NCBI GenBank assembly: GCA_002473385.1 | Contig: DKTR01000052.1 | Span: 1-5,779 of the forward strand | Source of the DNA: Lachnospiraceae bacterium UBA7225 | GTDB lineage: Bacteria > Bacillota > Clostridia > Lachnospirales > Lachnospiraceae | DNA: 5,779 nt | Direction: 5' to 3' | Shown: one piece after another, positions 1 to 5,713 of the stretch | Layout: each line of letters opens with the position of its first letter | Numbering within the stretch: position 1 is the stretch's first letter | Notes under the pieces: generated by a model | Databases searched by the model: none | The model's input: the letters and a program-made list of their open reading frames with translations, nothing else | Told to the model about the DNA's origin: nothing | Program-made: the position numbers and the translations under genes

Positions 1-42
1 TAGGGCTTTTGACACCCTAATCCTATAAGGTAAAAAAAAACG

Positions 43-64
43 GCTGCCTGGCAGCAGGGGAGGG
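43..64 (+). promoter_or_regulatory. Palindrome and ribosome binding site upstream of the LacI-type regulator
   Basis: A perfect 13-base palindrome (GCTGCC, T, GGCAGC; 43-55) sits just before a strong Shine-Dalgarno run (GGGGAGGG, 57-64), which lies 8 bases before the ATG. LacI-family regulators bind palindromes and often control themselves, so this could be an operator. As RNA it could form a GCTG/CAGC hairpin next to the ribosome site. Most LacI-family operators have an even-length palindrome with a central CG, which this lacks. A -10-like TATAAG lies at 24-29, but its -35 would fall at the very edge of the window, so no promoter is called. The ribosome site is secure; the operator role is inference. 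Confidence 0.4.
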
Positions 65-72
65 TCTATAAA

Positions 73-1140
73 ATGCCTGAAATAACAATCAAGGATATCG
101 CAAAGCGGTGCGGTGTCGGAGTAAGTACGGTGTCAAGGGCAATTAATAATCATCCGGACATCAATCAGGAAACGAAGAACATGGTAATGGAAGTAATCCG
201 TGAGGTGGGATTCGTACCCAATAACAGTGCCAGAAACCTGAAAAGGATAGATGCCAGATGTATAGCAGTTCTTGTAAAGGGTATTACCAACCCTCTTTTC
301 AGCGACATGATTCAGGTGATTGAAGAAGAAACGCAGAAGAAAAAATATTCTCTTGTGTTAAAGCATGTGGAGTATTATGAAGATGAAGTGGATGTGGCTT
401 TGGAACTGGTAAAGGAAAAAAGGCTGAGGGGCATTATATTTCTGGGAGGTTATTTTTTTCATTCCCAGGAAAAAATCAGCAATCTTACCGTGCCTTACAT
501 ATTCAGTACCATCGGTTCGGCTACGCCGGAGAATATGAGCCGTGCTTTGTATTCCAGCGTATCGGTAGACGATAAAAAGGAAAGTTATGTTATGACATCT
601 TACCTTTTAGACCTGGGGCATAGGGATATCGCTATTCTTTCCGCAGAATCGGAAATCAACAGCATCGGGCAGCTTAGGCTGGAAGGCTATAAAGATGCGC
701 TGGCGGAAAGAGGAATTCCTTTTAAAGACAGTCTGGTGCGCTGCGTAAAAGAAGATATGGTACACTATTCTATGGAAAACGGATATATTACAACAAAAGA
801 GCTGATTGATTCAGGAGAAAAATTCACGGCAGTTTATGCTACAGCGGACAGTCTTGCAGTAGGGGCGTGCAGCGCACTGATTGAGTCGGGGCTGAAAATT
901 CCGGAGGATGTGTCTGTGACAGGCTATGACGGCATTGATGTGGGCAAATATTATAACCCTGCTATTACTACGATAAAGCAGCCGGTAAAGGAAATAGCCG
1001 AAAAGACTATCTGGCTGCTGTTTGATATTATTGCCGGAAGAAAAAAATGCGAGCATATCCTCCTGCCCGCCGAGCTGGTAATCCGTGCTTCCAGCGGACC
1101 GGTAAAAGGAATGAACAGTTTGAAAAACCTGGCGGTTTAG
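73..1140 (+). CDS. LacI/PurR-family transcriptional regulator
   Basis: This is a full-length (355 aa) LacI-family repressor or activator, a cytoplasmic DNA-binding protein that usually responds to a sugar or other small ligand. Residues 4-26 form the N-terminal helix-turn-helix (TIKDIAKRCGVGVSTVSRAIN), followed by the hinge region with the typical VPNNSARNL at about 48-56. From about 60 to 345 lies the periplasmic-binding-protein-like effector domain, with the family hallmarks GHRDIAIL, RLEGYKDAL, a D-S-L-A-V-G-A stretch, GLKIPEDVSVTGYDGID and the end motif LPAELVIRASS. Length is normal for the family. The ATG start is supported by GGGGAGGG 8 bases upstream. No transporter or sugar enzyme is visible within the window, so the ligand and target genes cannot be named; they may lie to the left. 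It converges on the CYTH gene. Family assignment is very secure. Confidence 0.95.
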   Translation: MPEITIKDIAKRCGVGVSTVSRAINNHPDINQETKNMVMEVIREVGFVPNNSARNLKRIDARCIAVLVKGITNPLFSDMIQVIEEETQKKKYSLVLKHVEYYEDEVDVALELVKEKRLRGIIFLGGYFFHSQEKISNLTVPYIFSTIGSATPENMSRALYSSVSVDDKKESYVMTSYLLDLGHRDIAILSAESEINSIGQLRLEGYKDALAERGIPFKDSLVRCVKEDMVHYSMENGYITTKELIDSGEKFTAVYATADSLAVGACSALIESGLKIPEDVSVTGYDGIDVGKYYNPAITTIKQPVKEIAEKTIWLLFDIIAGRKKCEHILLPAELVIRASSGPVKGMNSLKNLAV

Positions 1141-1149
1141 CAAATCTGG

Positions 1150-1242
1150 CTGTTAAAAACTGACGGCTCAGAAAAACTGATTGCCCAGAAAAACTGATTG
1201 CTCAGAAAATCTGATTACTCAGAAAATCTGATTACTCAGATT
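1150..1242. repeat. 17-bp tandem repeat array at a convergent gene junction
   Basis: Four complete 17-base units (1167-1183, 1184-1200, 1201-1217, 1218-1234) are followed by a partial fifth (from 1235) and preceded by a decayed copy (1150-1166, 12 of 17 matching the next). The plus-strand unit reads CTCAGAAAATCTGATTA or CTCAGAAAAACTGATTG. The two units nearest the CYTH gene are identical. The array fills the gap after the LacI stop codon and overlaps the last codons and stop of the CYTH gene, whose C-terminal residues NLSNQIF are encoded by repeat sequence. It probably arose by slippage or unequal exchange at the gene end. Confidence 0.85.
1160..1242 (-). terminator. Possible multi-hairpin terminator array for the CYTH gene
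   Basis: On the minus strand the tandem repeats fold into five successive small hairpins. Each has a CTGA/TCAG stem, with loops GTAA, GTAA, GCAA, GCAA and GCCG; the first four fit the stable GNRA tetraloop pattern. Each hairpin is followed by a run of four or five Ts. The first hairpin has a 7-base stem (AATCTGA, GTAA, TCAGATT; 1225-1242) and overlaps the stop codon. One unit has CTGG in place of CTGA, which keeps pairing through G-U. Stems are short for a classical intrinsic terminator, so action would have to come from several in a row. No conventional terminator is seen for either convergent gene. Confidence 0.35.
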
Positions 1243-1716
1243 GGAATTATGGTAATGCGGGTCGTAGGTGACATCTTTATCGAACCAGTCAGGAGGAAGG
1301 AAAGCCTTGGCTGTATTTTCGGTAGGAAATTCCACTTCGGCAATGATAAGCGGAAGGAAAGGTTCGTCAAAAATATCCAGTTCAATTTTTAAAGGGACAT
1401 TCAGTTCCTGGGCCGAAAGGCGGAATGAGGAAGAGAATTCCGGTTTTTCAATAGGGATAAGATACCGGGTTTTCGATATAATATTCCCGTCGGCTTTTTT
1501 CAGAAGATGTTCATAGGATTCCTTGTTCAGCGGAAGATTATATTCTTCCCGGGCAAGGAGTCCTTTTCCTTTATAGGTGAGATAATATTCCCCGTCCTGC
1601 CTGCGGATGCGGATAACCGGGTCGGTATTCAGGTATGCCTGCACAATGCGGTGGGATGGATAGGAATTAAGATGGGAAGGAAGTTCCCTGACAGTAAATT
1701 TTCTTTCAATTTCCAT
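1219..1716 (-). CDS. CYTH-domain protein (triphosphate tunnel metalloenzyme family)
   Basis: This 165-residue cytoplasmic protein belongs to the CYTH superfamily, whose members bind triphosphate groups in an eight-stranded beta tunnel and include thiamine triphosphatases, inorganic triphosphatases and class IV adenylate cyclases. Visible signatures in order: the N-terminal EIERK (ExExK) motif at residues 2-6, IRIRR at about 36-40, YLTYKGKG with basic tunnel residues, AREEYN, KTRYLIP, the acidic KIELDIF and IAEVEFPTE strands that supply metal ligands, and a C-terminal VTYDPHYHNSNL typical of bacterial members. Length is normal for small bacterial CYTH proteins. The start at 1716 is chosen because GAAAGGA lies 7 bases upstream and EIERKF begins there; an in-frame ATG at 1770 would precede the predicted transcript start. 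Its last seven codons lie in a tandem repeat. Substrate cannot be told from sequence; inorganic tripolyphosphate hydrolysis is a reasonable guess. Confidence 0.9.
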   Translation of the reverse strand: MEIERKFTVRELPSHLNSYPSHRIVQAYLNTDPVIRIRRQDGEYYLTYKGKGLLAREEYNLPLNKESYEHLLKKADGNIISKTRYLIPIEKPEFSSSFRLSAQELNVPLKIELDIFDEPFLPLIIAEVEFPTENTAKAFLPPDWFDKDVTYDPHYHNSNLSNQIF

Positions 1717-1731
1717 AAAAACGTCCTTTCT

Positions 1732-1749
1732 GCCGGCCGCCGGGCCAGC
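1732..1749 (-). promoter_or_regulatory. GC-rich hairpin in the CYTH leader
   Basis: On the minus strand GCTGGCC, CGGC, GGCCGGC forms a 7-base stem (one T-G pair) directly before the ribosome binding site GAAAGGA (1724-1730). It lies in the predicted 38-base leader between the transcription start and the ATG. It may tune translation or mRNA stability; no known riboswitch is recognised. Confidence 0.35.
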
Positions 1750-1760
1750 TTTTTTTATAT

Positions 1761-1789
1761 AGTTTAGCATTGTTATCCCGGAGAGTCAA
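1761..1789 (-). promoter_or_regulatory. Sigma-A-type promoter for the CYTH gene
   Basis: Read on the minus strand: -35 TTGACT (1784-1789), a 17-base spacer, and -10 TAAACT (1761-1766) preceded by TGC, an extended -10 element. Transcription would begin near 1754, giving a leader of about 38 bases before the ATG at 1716. This also argues against the upstream in-frame ATG at 1770, which lies inside the promoter. Confidence 0.65.
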
Positions 1790-1807
1790 AGCCTAAATTA
1801 CAATCTG

Positions 1808-2042
1808 GAATTCCCATTCTCGAACGTATTCCTATTCACTCATATCAAAAACTTAGTGCAGCCAGAGAACATATTTCCTAAGGAGCCTCTTAAAAAACGC
1901 CAGCACTTGGTGAGGTTTCTCACGAACCTAGTGTCTGCTTCGTTTTTTGTGAAGCGAGAGCGGGGCGTACGTGGAAATATGTTCTCTGGCTGCGCTAGGT
2001 ATTTGATACGAGTGAATAGGAATACGTTCGAGAATGGGATTC
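1808..2042 (+). repeat. 235-bp nested palindromic element (possible structured RNA or mobile palindromic repeat)
   Basis: The outer arms 1808-1878 and 1973-2042 are inverted copies, with four mismatches in the inner 66 bases plus a one-base bulge near the outer tip. Inside lies a second palindrome: AAAAAACG (1892-1899) pairs with CGTTTTTT (1941-1948), CACTTGG (1904-1910) with CCTAGTG (1927-1933), and GTGAG with CTCAC around GTTT at the tip. A short GCTTC/GAAGC hairpin is an alternative for the right flank. Between the two stem blocks are unequal flanks, 1879-1891 and 1949-1972. No transposase, target-site duplication or reverse transcriptase is seen. It fills most of the 470-base gene-free stretch 1717-2187; the remainder holds the CYTH promoter on the left and a possible protease promoter on the right. 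No protein-coding gene is supported here. Confidence 0.8.
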
Positions 2043-2090
2043 ACGTCCGAAGGAAAGGGCAGTCGTTTCAATGCAATTTCAGGTCGATTC

Positions 2091-2130
2091 ATGACAATAT
2101 GCTCTTTTTTCAAAATAGTTACTGTATACT
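2091..2130 (+). promoter_or_regulatory. Candidate promoter(s) for the clostripain-like gene
   Basis: Two weak candidates lie between the palindromic element and the protease gene. One is ATGACA (2091-2096), 17 bases, AATAGT (2114-2119), nine of twelve consensus positions. The other is a lone TATACT (2125-2130) with no credible -35. Either would give a leader of roughly 50-60 bases. The gene could instead be transcribed through the palindrome from further upstream. Confidence 0.3.
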
Positions 2131-2187
2131 ATCTCATGCAACAATAGTGGGAAAATCGTATTCGCTTATGGAAGCATGCAGGAGATT

Positions 2188-4239
2188 ATGTATAAAATAA
2201 AAGTCAAAAAACTACTGATGGCCCTTATTATTTTCGCTCTGGCCGGGGGACTGTACGGATGCGGTTTTAAAGATGAGGCGGCATTTTCTTCCGGAGACCG
2301 TGGAGAGACATCATCCTATGACGAAGCCGGGACCCAGAAAGCCGGTGCAGGTCCGGCACAGCGTTCTAGGCGGACAAAAATCAAGGGCAGCGGTGATAAG
2401 TTTACTGTTATGATATATATGTGCGGTACGGATCTCGAATCAAATTATGGTGCAGCGACTGCAGATATACTTGAGATGTGTGAGGCAGATATTAATGACA
2501 GTGTAAATGTCCTGCTGTATACCGGCGGAACAAGCCAGTGGCAGAACAGTCTCATCAGCCCTGATACCAATCAAATTTGGCAGGTTCTGCATGAGGATCT
2601 TGTCTGTGTAGAAGAGGACATGGGAGCAAGACCGATGACGGATCCGGAAACCCTTTCTGATTTTGTGAGCTATTGCGGCGAACATTATCCTGCGAACAGA
2701 AATGTGCTGATTATGTGGGATCACGGCGGCGGTGCGCTTTACGGTTATGGCAGCGATGAAATCTTCGGCGGCGATTCCATGCAGATTAATGAAATCGACA
2801 GTGCTCTTGAGAACGCCGGTATAGAATTTGACTTTATCGGTTTTGACGCATGCCTTATGGGCACGGTGGAGACAGCCTATATGGCAGAACGCCATGCGGA
2901 TTATATGGTCGGCTCGGAAGAAGTCGAACCCGGAAGCGGATGGTTCTATACGGACTGGCTGAATCTGATTTGCGATGATCCTTCCGTTTCCACCGAGGAA
3001 ATAGGCAAGGTAATAGTTGATGATTTTGTTCAGATGTGCTGGGAAGAAAATGCGAATAATGAGTGTACGCTCAGCATAGTGGATTTGACTAAGATGGGAA
3101 ATGTTTACAATGCACTGTGTGCGTTTGCCGCCAATGCCAAAGAACAGCTTGACGGAAATCAGTTCAAAGTAGTATCCCGTTCAGTCAGCGATGCGAAGTC
3201 CTTCGGAGATGACAGCTACGATACCATAGATCTGATGCATTTTGCACAGAATTGTGACATTGAGGGTTCGGAAGAACTGGTGGAAGCAGTGGACGGTGCG
3301 GTTACCTACGCGGCAAATTCCGGAAATATTTCCAATGCCAACGGAATGGCGATTTATGTTCCTTACAATGATATTTATGCTTTTGAAAACATGCTTGACG
3401 TTTATAGGGATATCGGCCTTGAGGGAGAATACACTGAATTTATCAGGACGTTTGCCAATATTGTTGTGGGCGGTCAGGAGTATATCGGTTCCAATACGCC
3501 TATGGAAGCTTTGGACGGAGAATATGAGCCGGACAGTCCGCCTGATTTCAGCAGCTGGGCTGACAGCAGCTGGTTTGATGAGGACTATGTAAACGGGTAT
3601 GCAGACAGCTACGAGGAAACCGCATATGACGGAGAGGAACTGATTGTTGAGGACAAAGGGGATTATTTTGCGCTGGCTTTATCCGATGAAGACTGGGAAA
3701 TTCTCAGCGATATCCAGATGCAGCTTTTTTACGATGACGGCGAGGGATACATCGACTTGGGAACGGATAACTATTTCGAGGTGGATGAGGACGACGCGCT
3801 GATGGTTGACTACGACGGATTCTGGTTCACTCTGGGGGATGCCATTGTTCCTTTGTATGTATCTGCCACGGAGGATTCTGTGGAAGGTTATATTCCATGC
3901 GAACTTAACGGTGAATATGTGAACCTTGTGGTCCGGTGGAATGAAGAAGGGATAGGAATCATTGAGGGAGCGGTCCGCTTTTATGAAAACGGCATGAGTA
4001 TGAAAGGGCTTATTCCTGTAGAGGACGGCGACGAGATACAGCTTCTGTGCGATTACTACACCTATGACGGGGAGTATGATGACGCATATAATCTGGACGA
4101 GCCGTTTGAGTACGACAGTTCGGCAGGAATTGAGTACGCTCCGTCGGGAGAGGGCGAATATCTGCTTTACTATTGTCTGACTGATATTTATAACAATACC
4201 TATTATGTTGAGCCGGTCATACTGGTTTTTGAAGAATAA
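2188..4239 (+). CDS. Lipid-anchored clostripain-like (C11 family) cysteine protease
   Basis: A 683-residue exported protease of peptidase family C11. Residues 1-24 form a signal peptide (basic start, then LLMALIIFALAGG) ending in the lipobox LYGC, with Cys25 as the expected lipid anchor. Residues 26-71 are a linker holding a dense basic cluster RSRRTKIK (59-66). The catalytic domain (about 72-430) opens with FTVMIYMCGTDLES, carries the dyad histidine in WDHGGG (His179) and cysteine in GFDACLMG (Cys222), then GSEEVEPGSGWFYTDWL. Asp220, two before the cysteine, matches the residue that selects basic P1 side chains in studied C11 enzymes, so Arg/Lys specificity is expected. An acidic linker (about 431-483) leads to a beta-rich C-terminal domain I do not recognise. 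The start at 2188 follows AGGAG, though only 3 bases away; ATG 2176 is possible and adds four residues. It is probably co-transcribed with the downstream lipoprotein. Family call is secure, substrate unknown. Confidence 0.92.
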   Translation: MYKIKVKKLLMALIIFALAGGLYGCGFKDEAAFSSGDRGETSSYDEAGTQKAGAGPAQRSRRTKIKGSGDKFTVMIYMCGTDLESNYGAATADILEMCEADINDSVNVLLYTGGTSQWQNSLISPDTNQIWQVLHEDLVCVEEDMGARPMTDPETLSDFVSYCGEHYPANRNVLIMWDHGGGALYGYGSDEIFGGDSMQINEIDSALENAGIEFDFIGFDACLMGTVETAYMAERHADYMVGSEEVEPGSGWFYTDWLNLICDDPSVSTEEIGKVIVDDFVQMCWEENANNECTLSIVDLTKMGNVYNALCAFAANAKEQLDGNQFKVVSRSVSDAKSFGDDSYDTIDLMHFAQNCDIEGSEELVEAVDGAVTYAANSGNISNANGMAIYVPYNDIYAFENMLDVYRDIGLEGEYTEFIRTFANIVVGGQEYIGSNTPMEALDGEYEPDSPPDFSSWADSSWFDEDYVNGYADSYEETAYDGEELIVEDKGDYFALALSDEDWEILSDIQMQLFYDDGEGYIDLGTDNYFEVDEDDALMVDYDGFWFTLGDAIVPLYVSATEDSVEGYIPCELNGEYVNLVVRWNEEGIGIIEGAVRFYENGMSMKGLIPVEDGDEIQLLCDYYTYDGEYDDAYNLDEPFEYDSSAGIEYAPSGEGEYLLYYCLTDIYNNTYYVEPVILVFEE

Positions 4240-4290
4240 TAGGAAATTGTTGCAAATATATTATGAATCCTTATTGGAGAAGCTTTTAAC

Positions 4291-4340
4291 CGCAAGTCTA
4301 TGTGTACACGCCCTGGCTTGCGATGAAAAAAATGGCGTGT
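4291..4340 (+). promoter_or_regulatory. Possible H-type pseudoknot leader upstream of the acidic lipoprotein
   Basis: Two interlocking stems are visible in the 118-base gap. Stem 1 is CGCAAG (4291-4296) with CTTGCG (4317-4322); stem 2 is ACACGCC (4306-4312) with GGCGTGT (4334-4340). The second stem starts within the loop of the first, so they can form a pseudoknot or compete. The last connecting loop (4323-4333) is A-rich. The ribosome binding site GGAGG (4347-4351) begins seven bases later, so folding could affect translation. It does not match any riboswitch consensus I know. GTGTACAC (4302-4309) is also a perfect palindrome. No clear promoter or terminator is seen in this gap. Confidence 0.35.
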
Positions 4341-4357
4341 GTGAATGGAGGAAAAGT

Positions 4358-5413
4358 ATGAAAAAGAAAGTAGTAGCACTGGTATTGACGGCATTGATGA
4401 TGGCGTCGTTGACAACGGCATGCGGCGGCAATGCGCAGACGCAGACAGCGGCACCGGCGCCGGCGGCAGAGACGGAAGCGGAAGCAGCAGCAGAGCCGGC
4501 ACCGGCTGAAGAGACAGAGCCGGAAACAGAAGCAGAGACAGAAACGGAAACGGAAAGCGAGGCAGAGCCTGTAGAGGAGAGTGCGTCAGAGGATTTTACA
4601 CTGCTTGATGTTTCCACAGACATGATTGATGCAGGCGTTTACGCAGTCGGCGAAGGCGGGGAGGAACTTGTATTTTCTATGTTCACAGCACCTTCCGGAG
4701 TTCCGATGGCATCTTTGTTTGGATTTAATGCCGATGGAAACGGCGATGTAATCTGCGGTACCTATACAGCGGAAACCGAGACAGACGAAGATGGGATTGA
4801 CTGGACATTGCTGACAGTTACAGATGCATACACAGGCGGTGAATTCGAGCTTGGCTTCGGTGAGTCGGACGAAGAAGTTTATATCTTTGATACATTTGAC
4901 GGAACTCCTTACGAAGGGGAGTATCTTACCGCGGATGAAACCATCGACTATATGGGTGCAGCGGTAGCTTTGCTGGAAGAAGGCGCTGCTGGCGGCGATG
5001 CGGCAGACAGCAGTGCATCAGAGGATTTTACGCTTCTTGATGTATCTGCAGACATGATTGAAGCAGGCGTTTATGCAGTCAGCGATGATGGAATGGAACT
5101 TGTATTTTCCATGTTTACCGAACCATCAGGAACACCGATGGCATCTTTGTTCATTTTTGGTACTGATGGAGAAGGTGATGTAATCTGCGGCCCTTATGAT
5201 GCTGAGACTGCGACAGATGAAGATGGAATTGACTGGACATTGCTGACAGTTACAGATGCATACACAGACGGTGAATTCGAAATTGGCTTCGGTGAGTCGG
5301 ATGAAGAAGTGTATATTTTTGACGTAGATGGAAATCCCTATGAAGGACAGTATCTCACCGAGGATGAGACCATCGTTTACATGGGCACAGCCGCAGCATT
5401 GATGGAAGAATAA
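4358..5413 (+). CDS. Highly acidic two-domain lipoprotein of unknown function
   Basis: This 351-residue protein starts at the ATG with GGAGG six bases upstream; the open frame continues upstream without a better start. Residues 1-21 form a signal peptide (KKK, then VVALVLTALMMASL) ending in LTTAC, with Cys22 as expected lipid anchor. Residues about 23-75 are a low-complexity stalk rich in Glu, Ala, Thr and Pro. Then come two homologous domains, about 75-208 and 219-351, about 81% identical by hand alignment and joined by a Gly/Ala/Asp linker. Each contains DFTLLDVS, VFSMFT, PMASLF, GDVICG with one cysteine, DEDGIDWTLLTVTDAYT and FGESDEEVYIF. The second domain is 34 of 133 Asp/Glu. No Lys, Arg or His occurs after residue 4. 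I do not recognise the domain. Position behind the clostripain-like protease, without an intervening terminator, suggests a shared surface role, perhaps metal binding or a protease partner; this is inference. Confidence 0.88.
   Translation: MKKKVVALVLTALMMASLTTACGGNAQTQTAAPAPAAETEAEAAAEPAPAEETEPETEAETETETESEAEPVEESASEDFTLLDVSTDMIDAGVYAVGEGGEELVFSMFTAPSGVPMASLFGFNADGNGDVICGTYTAETETDEDGIDWTLLTVTDAYTGGEFELGFGESDEEVYIFDTFDGTPYEGEYLTADETIDYMGAAVALLEEGAAGGDAADSSASEDFTLLDVSADMIEAGVYAVSDDGMELVFSMFTEPSGTPMASLFIFGTDGEGDVICGPYDAETATDEDGIDWTLLTVTDAYTDGEFEIGFGESDEEVYIFDVDGNPYEGQYLTEDETIVYMGTAAALMEE
4580..5410 (+). repeat. Intragenic tandem duplication encoding the two lipoprotein domains
   Basis: Copy 1 is 4580-4981 (134 codons) and copy 2 is 5012-5410 (133 codons), with a start-to-start distance of 432 bases and one codon of length difference (DTFDGT against DVDGN). 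About 40 bases around the DWTLLTVTDAYT segment (near 4797-4836 and 5229-5268) are identical at the DNA level, while other parts have diverged. That pattern fits recent duplication or local gene conversion. Confidence 0.92.
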
Positions 5414-5441
5414 TAATTTTAGGCACAATATATAAGAGAGG

Positions 5442-5485
5442 GATAAAACCGGCTTGGAAAAAGGCCGGTTTTATCTGTCTTTTTG
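5442..5485 (+). terminator. Intrinsic (rho-independent) terminator after the lipoprotein
   Basis: A perfect 12-base stem, GATAAAACCGGC (5442-5453) with GCCGGTTTTATC (5464-5475), closes a 10-base loop and is followed by TGTCTTTTT. It lies 29 bases after the TAA TAA stops of the lipoprotein gene, so it most likely ends the protease-lipoprotein transcript. The stem carries an A run on one side and a T run on the other, so it may also work for transcripts coming from the right. Confidence 0.9.
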
Positions 5486-5537
5486 GATAGTTTTCTGCTG
5501 ATTTCCTGATAAACATCTTTTTAAGAAAATAGTCGAT

Positions 5538-5565
5538 TTGTTACATTTGGAAGACGATTTATGAT
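5538..5565 (+). promoter_or_regulatory. Candidate promoter for the gene at the right edge
   Basis: TTGTTA (5538-5543), a 16-base spacer and TATGAT (5560-5565) match the sigma-A consensus at nine of twelve positions. A second, weaker pair is TTGAAA (5579-5584) with TATATT (5600-5605), spacer 15. The leader to the TTG at 5691 would be about 85-120 bases and includes a small hairpin, GCCATA (5628-5633) with TATGGC (5639-5644). Nothing else is seen between the terminator and 5677. Confidence 0.35.
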
Positions 5566-5688
5566 GAAGCGTACTTTTTTGAAAATTTCTATAGTACATT
5601 ATATTTAACACCTGAAGATTTCTGAAAGCCATAGGATATATGGCAGGGGACAGAATATTTATGTCGGGCAGGAACTAAGGAGGAAGAG

Positions 5689-5713
5689 GATTGAAAATTA
5701 GAAATTTTCAATC
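5689..5713 (+). promoter_or_regulatory. Hairpin enclosing the TTG start codon
   Basis: A perfect 11-base stem, GATTGAAAATT (5689-5699) with AATTTTCAATC (5703-5713), closes an AGA loop and contains the proposed TTG start codon. A second hairpin follows at once: GGAGA (5715-5719) with TCTCC (5739-5743), and an inner TTGTGC/GCGCAA stem. The Shine-Dalgarno stays single-stranded while the start codon would be paired. This may control translation, or the two hairpins may belong to a dispersed repeat element rather than a gene. Confidence 0.45.

Noticed and set aside
9..29. TTGACA (9-14) with TATAAG (24-29) as a promoter for the regulator
   Set aside because: The spacer is only 9 bases, far too short for sigma-A; the bases 17 from TTGACA are a poly-A run.
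1150..1242. CRISPR array
   Set aside because: The 17-base units are directly adjacent with no spacers, and no cas gene is present.
1808..2042. Retron or group II intron RNA
   Set aside because: No reverse transcriptase is present in the window and the arms are far longer than the short a1/a2 repeats of retrons. No intron domain V is recognisable.
1856..2200. A 114-codon open frame on + across the palindromic element, and a 61-codon frame on - at 1928-2113
   Set aside because: Both are translations of palindrome sequence, with no ribosome binding site before the start and no protein-like composition.
4205..4357. N-terminal extension of the lipoprotein frame upstream to 4205
   Set aside because: It overlaps the protease gene, has no good ribosome site, and would bury the clear signal peptide and GGAGG at 4347-4351.
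4203..4623. Antisense frames opposite the lipoprotein start (4203-4502 and 4261-4623)
   Set aside because: They are mirror translations of the Glu/Ala/Thr/Pro-rich stalk (Ser/Val/Ala or Leu/Pro runs) and lack ribosome sites.
5561..5608. Fifteen-codon frame (ATGATGAAGCG...) before the edge gene
   Set aside because: It has only a weak GGAAG upstream, overlaps the best promoter candidate, and has no supporting feature; a leader peptide cannot be excluded but is not supported.
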